A stretch of 52,462 nucleotides of DNA from Burkholderiaceae bacterium 16 (GTDB lineage Bacteria; Pseudomonadota; Gammaproteobacteria; Burkholderiales; Burkholderiaceae), in assembly GCA_000955785.1 (NCBI GenBank), contig JYOD01000104.1:1-52462 (forward strand), in the 5' to 3' direction. Positions 25,058 to 35,798 of this stretch are shown piece by piece (the first letter of the stretch is position 1; each line of letters begins with the position of its first letter). The notes under the pieces were generated by a model. That model was not told the origin of the DNA. It did not search any database and saw only the letters and a list, made by a program, of their open reading frames with translations. The position numbers and the translations under genes are program-made.

Positions 25058-25487
25058 TGCCATAGACCGTTTCGGCGCGTTTGACGAAGGCATCGACAAA
25101 GGTATTGGCGATCACGTTGAACACCGGCCCGATGATCTTCTCCAGCAGGAAGTTGGAAAACTCGTAGTGCAGGTGGAATTCGATCTTGCAGGCGTCCTCG
25201 CGCAGGGGCGTGAAGCGCCAGGAGCCATTGAAGGTCTTGAAGGGCCCGTCTTCGAACACCATATCGATCCGGGTAGGCGGCTCTTGCGTATTGCGTGTGT
25301 GGAAGTACTGCTTGATGCCTTTGAAGTGGATATGGATCTTGGCATCGAGCAGCGTTTCGGTCTGCTCGAACACCTCCACGCCACCGCACCAGGGGAGGAA
25401 CTTGGGATAGTCCTCGACGCGCGTGACCAGGTTGTACATCTGCTCGGCGGAGTGGCCGACCAGCACGGATTTTTGGACGTCTGCCAT
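25050..25487 (-). CDS. ratA: RatA-type START/COQ10-like protein
   Basis: 145 residues, standard length. It is a polyketide-cyclase/START fold: 'VLVGHSAEQMYNLVTRVEDY', 'FLPWCGGVEV', 'FNGSWRFTPL', 'NVIANTFVDAFVKRAETVYG'. In E. coli RatA was described as a toxin blocking 70S association, while homologues bind ubiquinone (COQ10-like); both views come from the family. It is divergent from smpB and overlaps rnfH. Confidence 0.9.
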   Translation of the reverse strand: MADVQKSVLVGHSAEQMYNLVTRVEDYPKFLPWCGGVEVFEQTETLLDAKIHIHFKGIKQYFHTRNTQEPPTRIDMVFEDGPFKTFNGSWRFTPLREDACKIEFHLHYEFSNFLLEKIIGPVFNVIANTFVDAFVKRAETVYGNG

Positions 25488-25810
25488 TATTGGAAGTGAT
25501 GGCCCGCGCAGGCACCGCCTGCAATATGACGCAGCGCGGAATCCACCGGGGCGGGCCGGTTTGCTAGAATCGCGATTTTAGCCCACGTGCGTGCCGGCGG
25601 CATACCGGATGTGCATGGCAGCGGCATGTACGCCGCAAGCGGCGCGGCGAAGACCACCGGCGGGGCACCCGCGGCGCATCGGGATTCCGGCGGGCCAGCG
25701 GCATTTCACGCGACTTTGCGGCGTGGCGGCACCGGATCCTTCCTTCGTTCCGGGTGTTTGTTTTTTGGTTTTTTTGTTTTACCTATCTCCATTTCCTCTA
25801 TCCGGACCGC
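25488..25810. other. Divergent ratA/smpB intergenic region
   Basis: 323 bases without a gene. It must hold both promoters. TAGAAT at about 25565 is a possible -10 for smpB. A T-rich tract (about 25757-25790) lies directly before the smpB start. I see no hairpin terminator. Confidence 0.4.
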
Positions 25811-26263
25811 ATGACCATCGCAGAAAACAAGAAAGCCTTTTTCGACTACTTCATCGAAGAGCGATATGAGGCGGGGATCGTGCTCGAGGGCTGGGAAGTC
25901 AAGGCGATCCGCGCGGGACGCGTGCAGATCAAGGAAGGCTACGTGGTCATCCGCGACGCCGAACTGTTCCTGATCGGCGCCCACATCAGCGCGCTGAACA
26001 GTGCCTCGACCCATATCTCGCCCGATGCGGTGCGTACCCGCAAGCTGCTGCTCAAGGCAGAAGAGATCAAGCGGCTGATCGGCAAGGTGGAGCAGCGCGG
26101 CTTCACGATCGTGCCGCTCAACCTGCATTACACGCGTGGACGCGTCAAATGCGAAATCGGCCTGGCCAAGGGCAAGAAGATGTTCGACAAGCGCGAGACC
26201 GAGAAGGATCGCGACTGGCAGCGCGAGAAGGCGCGCATCATGAAGGGTGCCGGGAAAGAGTAA
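25811..26263 (+). CDS. smpB: SsrA-binding protein
   Basis: 150 residues from the ATG at 25811; the longer frame begins in the T-rich leader. It binds tmRNA and delivers it to stalled ribosomes for trans-translation. Visible parts are 'NKKAFFDYFIEERYEAGIVL', 'GWEVKAIRAGRVQIKEGYV', the tmRNA-binding 'HYTRGRVKCEIGLAKGKKMF', and the C-terminal basic tail 'KRETEKDRDWQREKARIMKG', which acts in the decoding centre. The tmRNA gene itself is not in this window. Confidence 0.96.
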   Translation: MTIAENKKAFFDYFIEERYEAGIVLEGWEVKAIRAGRVQIKEGYVVIRDAELFLIGAHISALNSASTHISPDAVRTRKLLLKAEEIKRLIGKVEQRGFTIVPLNLHYTRGRVKCEIGLAKGKKMFDKRETEKDRDWQREKARIMKGAGKE

Positions 26264-26382
26264 GGCTGCAAGACAGTTCAAGCACGCGTACCGGCGCCAT
26301 GCTCCCCTGTCCCGCCCGCAGGGAGAGGGCAAGCGACCGCAATCGCGGGACGCCCCGCTCCGGCGCCGCCCTCACCCCGCAC

Positions 26383-27315
26383 TCAAGCCCCCTTCTGCTG
26401 GCCTTTGACGATCTGCAGCGCGGAAGCAATCATGCTGCTCATCTCGCCGAGGTTGCCCGGCACGATCAGCGTGTTACCTTGCTTGGCCAGATTCCCGAAG
26501 GCGCCCACGTATTCCTCCGCGACCTTCAGGTTGACCGCTTCCATGCCGCCCTCTGTGCGGATGGCGCGCCCGATTTTCTCAATCGCCTGCGCATTGGCTT
26601 CCGCCACCGCCAGGATGGCGGAAGCCTCGCCCTGCGCCCGGTTGATGGCCGCCTGCCGCTCGCCTTCTGACTTCTGGATCGCGGCTTCGCGCGCGCCGGT
26701 GGCCAGGTTGATCTGTTCCTGCCGCTTGCCTTCGGAGGCCGCGATCAGCGCGCGCTTCTCCCGCTCGGCGGTGATCTGCGCCTGCATCGCGTGCAGGATC
26801 TCCTTGGGCGGGGTGAGATCCTTGATCTCGTAGCGCAGCACCTTCACGCCCCAGCTCGCGGCTGCCTCGTCCAGCGAGTTGACCACGCTGTGGTTGATGT
26901 ACTCGCGTTCCTCGAAAGTCTTGTCCAGCTCCAGCTTGCCGATCACCGAGCGCAGCGTGGTCTGCGACAACTGCGTGATCGCCACCACGAAATTGCTCGA
27001 CCCGTAGGAAGCCTTCATCGGGTCGGTGACCTGGTAGTACAGCACGCCGTCCACCTGTAGCTGCGTGTTGTCCCTGGTGATGCAGATCTGGCTGGGCACA
27101 TCGAGCGGGATCTCCTTGAGGACGTGCTTGTAGGCAACCCGATCGACGAAGGGCAGCACCACGGTCAGCCCCGGCGTCAGCGTGGCGCGGTACTTGCCGA
27201 GGCGCTCCAGCACCCAGGCATGTTGCTGCGGCACGATCTTGAAGCTCTTCGCCACCAGGACGATGACAGCGACAAGAACCAGCAGGGGCAGCAGGCTGCC
27301 AAAAAATTCAAACAT
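26383..27315 (-). CDS. SPFH/stomatin-like protein (QmcA type)
   Basis: 310 residues from the ATG at 27315 (GGAGG upstream). One N-terminal membrane segment ('LLPLLVLVAVIVLVAKSF') is followed by the SPFH domain ('VPQQHAWVLERLGKYRATLT', 'IPLDVPSQICITRDNTQLQV') and a long helical region rich in Glu/Ala/Arg ('ALIAASEGKRQEQINLATGA'). The tail is 'ALQIVKGQQKGA'. Such proteins form ring-like cages on the inner membrane and often act with proteases. It lies 72 bases after an NfeD-type gene on the same strand, the usual partner. Confidence 0.92.
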   Translation of the reverse strand: MFEFFGSLLPLLVLVAVIVLVAKSFKIVPQQHAWVLERLGKYRATLTPGLTVVLPFVDRVAYKHVLKEIPLDVPSQICITRDNTQLQVDGVLYYQVTDPMKASYGSSNFVVAITQLSQTTLRSVIGKLELDKTFEEREYINHSVVNSLDEAAASWGVKVLRYEIKDLTPPKEILHAMQAQITAEREKRALIAASEGKRQEQINLATGAREAAIQKSEGERQAAINRAQGEASAILAVAEANAQAIEKIGRAIRTEGGMEAVNLKVAEEYVGAFGNLAKQGNTLIVPGNLGEMSSMIASALQIVKGQQKGA

Positions 27316-27387
27316 GGGACCTCCGTGACGGGGTTGGAAAGACGAACTGCAAGAACCTGGAAACAAGCACGGGCGCGGCCCGCACCG

Positions 27388-27813
27388 CTATCTCGGGCTG
27401 ACGAACAGCGTGTTGCCGCGTACCTCGACAATGCGGAAGCGCCCCGGAGCCGCCAGCCCATTGGCCTGGAACTCGACGTCCCATTCCGCACCGCGGTAGC
27501 GCACCCGTGCCCGCCCGTCAGCCCCCCAGGCCGGCACTTCCAGTTCCTGGCCGATGTCCGGGTTGACGCTCGGATCGCGCTCCGCCACGTCGCGCCGCGC
27601 ACGGCCGTAGCGGGACCGCCGCAGCACCACGAAGCCGGCCAGGGCCACCAGTGCAGCCAGAATGGTCTGGCTGGCTGCTTCCAGCCCCGCCAGCGCACCG
27701 AGCCCGCCTGCCGCCGCGCCCAGCGCCACCATCAGCAAATACAAGGTGCCGAAACCCAGTTCCACGATCACCAGCACCGCTGCCAATGCAAACCAGATGT
27801 AATACGGCGCCAT
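27388..27813 (-). CDS. NfeD family membrane protein
   Basis: 141 residues. Two to three transmembrane helices cover residues 1-65 ('IWFALAAVLVIVELGFGTLY', 'TILAALVALAGFVVLRRS'). A C-terminal OB-fold domain follows ('WGADGRARVRYRGAEWDVEF', ending 'RGNTLFVSPR'). This is the short NfeD form without a protease domain. It pairs with the stomatin-like gene directly downstream, probably as a membrane quality-control complex. Confidence 0.9.
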   Translation of the reverse strand: MAPYYIWFALAAVLVIVELGFGTLYLLMVALGAAAGGLGALAGLEAASQTILAALVALAGFVVLRRSRYGRARRDVAERDPSVNPDIGQELEVPAWGADGRARVRYRGAEWDVEFQANGLAAPGRFRIVEVRGNTLFVSPR

Positions 27814-27890
27814 AGCCTCCCCTTCGCGTTGCCTGCCTTCATGCCTGTCCGGACCAGGACCGCCGCATCGCGCACGGCCGCGGCCAAAAC

Positions 27891-27927
27891 AAAAAACCCC
27901 CGCAGCGCCAGAGCGCCTGCGGGGGTT
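27891..27927 (-). terminator. Rho-independent terminator of ppsA
   Basis: Read on the minus strand: CCCCCGCA, a nested GCGC-TCTG-GCGC and TGCGGGGG, followed by TTTTTT. It is about 50 bases after the ppsA stop and before nfeD. Confidence 0.88.
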
Positions 27928-27977
27928 AGGAACACCTGGCGCAGGGCCGGTGTACCGCTATTGTGACGTCAAATGCC

Positions 27978-30362
<2,385 letters not shown>

Positions 30363-30462
30363 AAAAGCCTCAAAACAAAGTAAGAAACCTGTTGCTGACG
30401 CCCGGAATATTGTTGGAGTTCTGCTACCGGACGGATCGCTTGGCTAAACAACCCCAGCGTTG

Positions 30463-30485
30463 TCACGATCGGCGCGCGATCGTGA
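30463..30485. promoter_or_regulatory. Perfect inverted repeat in the ppsA-ppsR intergenic region
   Basis: Arms TCACGATCG and CGATCGTGA separated by GCGCG, a 23-bp element. It lies about 100 bases before ppsA and 145 before ppsR. Position and symmetry suggest a regulator site shared by the divergent genes; the regulator is unknown. Confidence 0.5.
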
Positions 30486-30630
30486 TTGCTGCAGCGCACA
30501 TTGTTGACAATTCGTGCCCGAATCGTTGCACCAACAGCGCTGGTGGAATTGCTTAGCGAAAAGATCGCCGCTATTCTACCGTGCCGCACCGCACTTTCGC
30601 GGAGCGCGGATTCAAAAATATTGTCCTAAC

Positions 30631-31515
30631 ATGTCCCAGCCCGACGCTCCCGCTGCACCGCAGGAACCCCAGGAACCGCGTACGGAAGAGCGCCCCGCCA
30701 TCCGTACGGTCTTTATCGTCTCCGACGGTACCGGCATCACTGCCGAGACCTTCAGCCACTCGATCCTGGCCCAGTTCGAGATGCGTTTCCGCAAGGTGCG
30801 CATGCCCTTTGTCGACACGCCCGAGAAAGCACATATCGCGGTCGGCAAGATCAACGAGGCCTTCTACGCGGAAGGGGTGCAGCCCATCGTCTTCACCACC
30901 CTGGTCAACCAGGAGTCGAACAAGGCGATCCGCCGCGCCAAGGCCATGATACTGGACATGTTCCAGACCTTCATCGAGCCGCTGGAGAAGGAACTCGGCC
31001 TCAAGTCCACCCATGCGATCGGGCGCTTCCACCAGAACGCTGACACCGAGGCCTACCAGAACCGCATCGAGGCGATCAACTTCTCGCTCGCGCATGACGA
31101 CGGCCAGTCGCACAAGAACCTGGCCGAGGCCGACATCATCCTGGTCGGCGTTTCGCGCAGCGGCAAGACCCCGACCAGCCTGTACCTGGCCATGCAGTAC
31201 GGTCTCAAGGCGGCCAACTACCCGCTGATTCCCGACGACTTCGAGCGCGGCAAGCTGCCGAGCGCCCTGTATGCGTTCAAGCCCAAGATCTTCGGCCTGT
31301 CGATCAATCCGCAGCGCCTGGCCGAGATCCGCAACGAGCGGCGGCCGGGCAGCAAATACGCGGCGCCGGAAAACTGCCGGTACGAGGTCAATGAGGCCGA
31401 GGCCATGATGCGTCGCGAGGGCATCAAGTGGCTGTCGTCCACGCACAAGTCGATCGAAGAGATCGCCACCACGATCCTGCAGGAGATCAAGGTGGATCGG
31501 GATAGCAATTATTGA
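30631..31515 (+). CDS. ppsR: PEP synthase regulatory protein (bifunctional kinase/pyrophosphorylase, DUF299)
   Basis: 294 residues from the ATG at 30631. It inactivates PEP synthase by ADP-dependent phosphorylation of a Thr beside the catalytic His and reactivates it by Pi-dependent removal (established for E. coli PpsR). The N-terminus is a variable Pro-rich tail to about residue 25, then 'VFIVSDGTGITAETFSHSIL'. The P-loop-like 'ILVGVSRSGKTPTSLYLA' lies near residue 175. The domain ends 'STHKSIEEIATTILQEI'. Divergent pairing with ppsA supports the function. Confidence 0.94.
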   Translation: MSQPDAPAAPQEPQEPRTEERPAIRTVFIVSDGTGITAETFSHSILAQFEMRFRKVRMPFVDTPEKAHIAVGKINEAFYAEGVQPIVFTTLVNQESNKAIRRAKAMILDMFQTFIEPLEKELGLKSTHAIGRFHQNADTEAYQNRIEAINFSLAHDDGQSHKNLAEADIILVGVSRSGKTPTSLYLAMQYGLKAANYPLIPDDFERGKLPSALYAFKPKIFGLSINPQRLAEIRNERRPGSKYAAPENCRYEVNEAEAMMRREGIKWLSSTHKSIEEIATTILQEIKVDRDSNY

Positions 31516-31630
31516 AGGTAATTTTTTGAAGGAAACCGGCGCACCGAACGGAGATGAACGGTGCGTCAAAGCCGCCCGATGCGCCCGTCGGTGGTGACTT
31601 CCTCTCCCCTCAGGGGAGCGCCCTATGGCA

Positions 31631-32413
31631 TCAACCGGGCCGCCGCTGCCGCACCGCCTCGAACAGGCAGATTGCCGTAGCCGCCGCCACATTCAGCGAT
31701 TCCAGCCCGCCCGGCTGCGGAATGCCCACCGTACGGCTGACCCTGGCCATCCACTCCGGGCTGACGCCCGCGCCTTCATTGCCCACCACCCAGCCCACCG
31801 GACCACGCAAATCGGTGTCGAACACGGCTGCCTGCGCATGCGAGGATGTCGCCAGCAGCGGCACCGCCAGGCGCGGCGCCAGCATGTCCAGCGTGCAGTG
31901 CTCGACGATATTCAGGTGGAAATTGGCGCCCATGGCCGCACGCAAGGTCTTGGTGGACCAGGCGAAGGCGCTGCCCGTGACGAGGAACGCATGGCCGATT
32001 CCCGCGGCGGCCGCGCTGCGCAGGATCGAGCCCACGTTGCCGGCATCCTGCACGCCGTCCAGGATGATGCAATCGGTATCGATATGCGATGGCAGGTGGC
32101 CGGACGGCGTCTCGATAACCAGCATCAGGTCGATGCCGTTGACCACGCCGGCAATCAGGTCGAACAAGGCGTCTGCCAGCAGTACCACGCGTTCGGGCGC
32201 GATCTGCCTGAGCAGCGGCGCCACCTCGGCGTGATCGTAGTGCCGCTCCGACACCACGCACTGCACCGGCTGGCCCAGCGCATCCAGATAGGCCTGCGCA
32301 AGATGCACGCCATCGAGCACCGATTGCCCGGCCTTGCGGCGGGCATGCGTGGAACCGGTCAGGGCCTTGAGGTGCTTGAACAGCGCGTTGTCGCGCGACG
32401 TGACGTGCTTCAC
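31631..32413 (-). CDS. TrmH/SpoU-family RNA 2'-O-methyltransferase
   Basis: 260 residues. The N-terminal RNA-substrate domain ('VTSRDNALFKHLKALTGSTH') is followed by the SPOUT knot with motif 1 'ILDGVQDAGNVGSILRSA', motif 2 'WVVGNEGAGVSPEW' and motif 3 'IPQPGGLESLNVAAATAICL'. It transfers methyl from SAM to a ribose in rRNA or tRNA; the exact nucleotide is not predictable. Its start overlaps the rnhB stop by four bases, and it is the last gene of the long minus-strand run. Confidence 0.93.
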   Translation of the reverse strand: MKHVTSRDNALFKHLKALTGSTHARRKAGQSVLDGVHLAQAYLDALGQPVQCVVSERHYDHAEVAPLLRQIAPERVVLLADALFDLIAGVVNGIDLMLVIETPSGHLPSHIDTDCIILDGVQDAGNVGSILRSAAAAGIGHAFLVTGSAFAWSTKTLRAAMGANFHLNIVEHCTLDMLAPRLAVPLLATSSHAQAAVFDTDLRGPVGWVVGNEGAGVSPEWMARVSRTVGIPQPGGLESLNVAAATAICLFEAVRQRRPG

Positions 32414-33114
32414 GATACCTGCTCCGGGAAAGACGACGGCGGCAGGCCGGCGGCGGGCGCGATGCGCCCAAGCGCGATTGCCTCGCGCACCGGCGCGAAC
32501 GAGCGCCGATGGTGCGGCGTGGCGCCGTACTGCGTGAGCGCGGCCAGGTGCTGCGGCGTGCCGTAGCCCGAGTGGGCGTCGAAGCCATACTGCGGGTACG
32601 ACGCGTGCAGCGTCAGCAATTCACGATCGCGCGCCACCTTGGCGAGGATCGACGCCGCCGATATCGCCTGCACCTTTGCATCGCCCTTGACGATGGCCTC
32701 GACCGCAAAGCGCACCTGCGGGCAGCGGTTGCCGTCGACCTGCACCAGGTCTGGCTCCAGGCCGGCATCCGCCAGGCCGTGCACCGCGCGCTGCATGGCC
32801 AGCATGGTGGCGTGCAGGATGTTGATGGTGTCGATCTCTTCCACCGTGGCGAAGGCGATATGCCAGCCCAGCGCGCGTTCGCAGATCTGCTCGAACAGCG
32901 CCTCCCGGCGCAGGGCTGTCAGCACTTTGGAATCGGCCAGGCCCTTGATCGGACGCTCCGGATCAAGCACCACGGCGGCGGCATAGACGGGGCCGGCCAG
33001 CGGGCCCCTGCCCGCCTCGTCCACGCCACACAGGTGGCGGACCTGCGCGGCGGTGTCGGCGAGGTCGAAACCGAGTTGGGCCGGATTGCCCTTGGCAGCG
33101 GGACGGCGCGCCAT
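32410..33114 (-). CDS. rnhB: Ribonuclease HII
   Basis: 234 residues. It cleaves RNA in RNA-DNA hybrids and single ribonucleotides in DNA. Catalytic acidic residues appear in 'CGVDEAGRGPLAGPVYAAAV' (Asp, Glu), 'LVQVDGNRCP' (Asp) and the later 'KVARDREL' (Asp). The C-terminal motif is 'GYGTPQHLAAL'. It starts one base into the lpxB stop (TAATG) and overlaps the methyltransferase gene by four bases, so all three are tightly coupled. Confidence 0.95.
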   Translation of the reverse strand: MARRPAAKGNPAQLGFDLADTAAQVRHLCGVDEAGRGPLAGPVYAAAVVLDPERPIKGLADSKVLTALRREALFEQICERALGWHIAFATVEEIDTINILHATMLAMQRAVHGLADAGLEPDLVQVDGNRCPQVRFAVEAIVKGDAKVQAISAASILAKVARDRELLTLHASYPQYGFDAHSGYGTPQHLAALTQYGATPHHRRSFAPVREAIALGRIAPAAGLPPSSFPEQVS

Positions 33115-34322
33115 TACCCGCCCCTGCGTTGCCGGATCAGGCCGGCGACCACCTCCGAGGCGATCTCGGCGGTATTGCGTTTAAGGGTCTGGTGCATCTG
33201 GGTGAAATGTTCGCGCAGAAATGCGGTATTGCCATCGTCGTTCAGCTGCAGCAGCGTCTCGCGCGCCAGCGCCTCTGGCGTGGCGTCGTCCTGCAACAGT
33301 TCGGGCACGACAAAGCGCCCCGACAGGATGTTGGGCAGACCCACATACGGCAGGTACCCCTGCCGCTTCATGATCTGCGCGGTCAGCCAGGGCACCTTGT
33401 ACGAGATCACCATCGGCTTCTTGTACAGCGCCGCCTCCAGCGTGGCGGTGCCGCTGGCCAGCAGGATCACGTCGGCGGCTTCCATGGCAAGGTGCGACTG
33501 CCCGTCGATGACGGTCAGCGGAATCTGCGGATACTGCTGATGCAGGCTCTCGACGATCTCGCGCAGCGGCGCGCTGGCGACCGGCAACACGAAGGCAAGA
33601 TTGCCGTCCATGCCGTGCATGCGCGCCATGGCATCGAAGAACGTCGCCCCAAGGTTGCGCACCTCGGATTGCCGGCTGCCGGGCAACACGGCCACCACGC
33701 GGGGCCCGGCCGGCAGGCCCAGCCGCGCGCGCGCGCCCTGCGTATCCGGCACCATCGGGATCACGTCAGCCAGCGGATGGCCCACGTAGGTAGCGGGAAT
33801 GCCGGCGCGGGCGTAGATCTCCGGTTCGAACGGGAACAGGCACAGGATGTGATCGACCGCGCGTGCGATGGTACGGATGCGTCCGCCCCGCCATGCCCAG
33901 ATCGAAGGACTGACAAAATGCACCACGGGAATGCCGGCACGGCGCAGCGGCACTTCCAGCCCGAAGTTGAAATCCGGCGCATCCACCCCGATGAAGCACA
34001 GCGGCGGCTGCGCGATCAGTTGTTCCCTGATGGCGCGGCGCGTGGCCAGGATCTCGCGCAGCGAGCCCAGCACCTCCACATAGCCGTTGACCGAGAGCGT
34101 ATCCATCGGCCATTGCGACTCGAACCCCTGCGCCATCATGCGCGGCCCGCCAATGCCGGCGTAGCGTACGGTTTCGCCGAGCCGGGCCTTGAGCCCACCC
34201 ATCAGCAGGGAAGCCAGCAGATCACCCGAGTTCTCGCCGGCCACCATGGCAATGGTGCCGCGTGTACCCGCGCCTGCTACGTCCCGCGTAGCACCCGTGG
34301 CCGGTAGGACACCGTCGACCAT
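33114..34322 (-). CDS. lpxB: Lipid-A-disaccharide synthase
   Basis: 402 residues from the ATG at 34322, 14 bases after the lpxA stop; the frame running upstream to 34775 overlaps lpxA and is rejected. This peripheral inner-membrane GT-B glycosyltransferase joins UDP-2,3-diacylglucosamine to lipid X. Key parts are 'IAMVAGENSGDLLASLLMGG', 'GVDAPDFNFGLEVPLRRAGI', 'VSPSIWAWRGGRI', 'VAVLPGSRQSEVRNL' and 'LASGTATLEAALYKKPMVIS'. The first 25 or so residues are an extension seen in relatives. Confidence 0.95.
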   Translation of the reverse strand: MVDGVLPATGATRDVAGAGTRGTIAMVAGENSGDLLASLLMGGLKARLGETVRYAGIGGPRMMAQGFESQWPMDTLSVNGYVEVLGSLREILATRRAIREQLIAQPPLCFIGVDAPDFNFGLEVPLRRAGIPVVHFVSPSIWAWRGGRIRTIARAVDHILCLFPFEPEIYARAGIPATYVGHPLADVIPMVPDTQGARARLGLPAGPRVVAVLPGSRQSEVRNLGATFFDAMARMHGMDGNLAFVLPVASAPLREIVESLHQQYPQIPLTVIDGQSHLAMEAADVILLASGTATLEAALYKKPMVISYKVPWLTAQIMKRQGYLPYVGLPNILSGRFVVPELLQDDATPEALARETLLQLNDDGNTAFLREHFTQMHQTLKRNTAEIASEVVAGLIRQRRGG

Positions 34323-34336
34323 GGCGTGGGCCGGCT

Positions 34337-35140
34337 TCAGCGCACAATGCCGCGCTGCGTGGCGGCAATGAAGTCGAGGAAGCCCTGCAGCGGAACCTTG
34401 GCGCTGCCTTCGGCATGCGCGATCAGTTGCGCGATCTCGTTGCGGGCGGCTTCGAAGCTCAGGTCGGACTTGTACAGTACCTTGTAGGCCTGGCGCAGGG
34501 CCGCGATCTGCGCGGCGTCGAAGCCACGGCGGCGCATGCCTTCCACGTTGATGCCGTGCGGCGTGGCCTTGTTGCCACCCTTGTCGCCGGCGGCGATCAC
34601 GAACGGCGGCAGGTCCTGCACCAGTGCCGAGGCGCCGCCCAGCATGGCGTGGTCGCCGATGCGCACGAACTGATGAACCCCGCTCATGCCGCCAAGGATG
34701 GCCCAGTCGCCCACCTGCACATGGCCGGCAATCTGCGCATTGCTGGAAAACACCGTATGGTTGCCCACCCGGCAATCGTGCGCGATGTGGACATAGGCCA
34801 TGATCCAGTTGTCGTCGCCGATGCTGGTCACGCCCTGGTCCTGCACCGTGCCGGTGTGGATGGTGGTGAACTCGCGAATGGTATTGCGATCACCGATCAC
34901 GAGCCGGGTCGGCTCGTTGCGGTACTTCATGTCCTGCGGCGTGCCACCAACCGAGGCATATGGCCCAATGCGGTTCTCCGCGCCGACGGTGGTATGCCCT
35001 TCGATGGTCGTGTGCGCGCCAACCTGGGTACCGCTGCCAAGGCGAACGTTGGGACCAACGACGGAAAACGGCCCGACTGTCACGTCGGCTGCAAGCTCGG
35101 CCTTCGGGTCGACCAGTGCGCTGGGATGGATTTGCGTCAT
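34337..35140 (-). CDS. lpxA: UDP-N-acetylglucosamine O-acyltransferase
   Basis: 267 residues from the ATG at 35140. It starts lipid A synthesis by moving a 3-hydroxyacyl chain from ACP to UDP-GlcNAc. The left-handed beta helix of hexapeptide repeats starts 'MTQIHPSALVDPKAELAADV'. The catalytic His lies in 'MAYVHIAHDCRVGNHTVFSS'. The C-terminal helical part is 'AAQIAALRQAYKVLY'. It is separated from fabZ by 205 bases that hold a long palindrome. Confidence 0.96.
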   Translation of the reverse strand: MTQIHPSALVDPKAELAADVTVGPFSVVGPNVRLGSGTQVGAHTTIEGHTTVGAENRIGPYASVGGTPQDMKYRNEPTRLVIGDRNTIREFTTIHTGTVQDQGVTSIGDDNWIMAYVHIAHDCRVGNHTVFSSNAQIAGHVQVGDWAILGGMSGVHQFVRIGDHAMLGGASALVQDLPPFVIAAGDKGGNKATPHGINVEGMRRRGFDAAQIAALRQAYKVLYKSDLSFEAARNEIAQLIAHAEGSAKVPLQGFLDFIAATQRGIVR

Positions 35141-35220
35141 GCGTCCTGTCCTATGGTCTGAGATTGAAAAGTTGAACGATCGAAACAATGAACCAACACG
35201 TCCAAATTCGCTTTCAGGGC

Positions 35221-35335
35221 GTAGCGAGCGGCCGTCAGGTGGTGCCGCCCGCAGCGCAGGAACCGGAACGTACATTGGTACGTTAGGATTCCGAGCAGCG
35301 GACGGTGCCGCATGGCGACCGCGCAGTAGCCCTGA
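35221..35335. repeat. Long imperfect palindrome between fabZ and lpxA
   Basis: The centre is AACGTAC-ATTG-GTACGTT (perfect arms). Pairing extends outwards with few mismatches through arms of about 38 bases (35236-35273 and 35278-35315) and more loosely to 35221 and 35335. As RNA it would form one long hairpin inside the lpx operon transcript. It may be a dispersed extragenic palindrome, a processing site or an attenuator. No U-run follows, so it is not a standard terminator. Confidence 0.65.
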
Positions 35336-35345
35336 ATACGAATTT

Positions 35346-35798
35346 TCAGGCGTCGGCTTGTTTGACGGTGCACATCAACTCAGCTTCGCAAGCCACCTTC
35401 TCGTCGACGGTGGCAAACGCCTTGAACTTCCAGATGCCGCGGATATAGCGCTCTACGGATACGGTCATGTGCAGCTGGTCGCCCGGCGTCACAACCTGCT
35501 TGAAGCGCGCGCCGTCGATGCCGACAAAGTAATAAAGCGAGCCTTCCTTGCGCTCCATGTCGGCGCCAAAGGTCAGCAGGCCGGCCGACTGCGCCAGCGC
35601 TTCAAGGATCATCACGCCCGGCATCACGGGGTGACCCGGGAAATGGCCCTGGAAGTACGGCTCGTTCATGGTGACGTTCTTCAGCGTTTTGATACGCTTT
35701 TGCGGCTCCAGTTCAAGCACGCGGTCTACCATCAGGAACGGGTAACGATGCGGCAGCAGCTTGAGGATCTTGCGGATGTCGATATCGACGGCGTTCAT
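35346..35798 (-). CDS. fabZ: 3-hydroxyacyl-ACP dehydratase FabZ
   Basis: 150 residues. This hot-dog-fold enzyme dehydrates 3-hydroxyacyl-ACP in fatty-acid elongation and competes with LpxA/LpxD for 3-hydroxymyristoyl-ACP. It has 'LLPHRYPFLMVDRVLELE' and the active-site helix 'GHFPGHPVMPGVMILEALAQ' with catalytic His and Glu. Its start overlaps the lpxD stop by four bases. Confidence 0.96.
   Translation of the reverse strand: MNAVDIDIRKILKLLPHRYPFLMVDRVLELEPQKRIKTLKNVTMNEPYFQGHFPGHPVMPGVMILEALAQSAGLLTFGADMERKEGSLYYFVGIDGARFKQVVTPGDQLHMTVSVERYIRGIWKFKAFATVDEKVACEAELMCTVKQADA

Noticed and set aside
31539..31617. Terminators downstream of ppsR and the SpoU methyltransferase gene
   Set aside because: Short inverted repeats (CGCACCG/CGGTGCG and CTCCCC/GGGGAG) exist, but neither is followed by a T-run on the proper strand.
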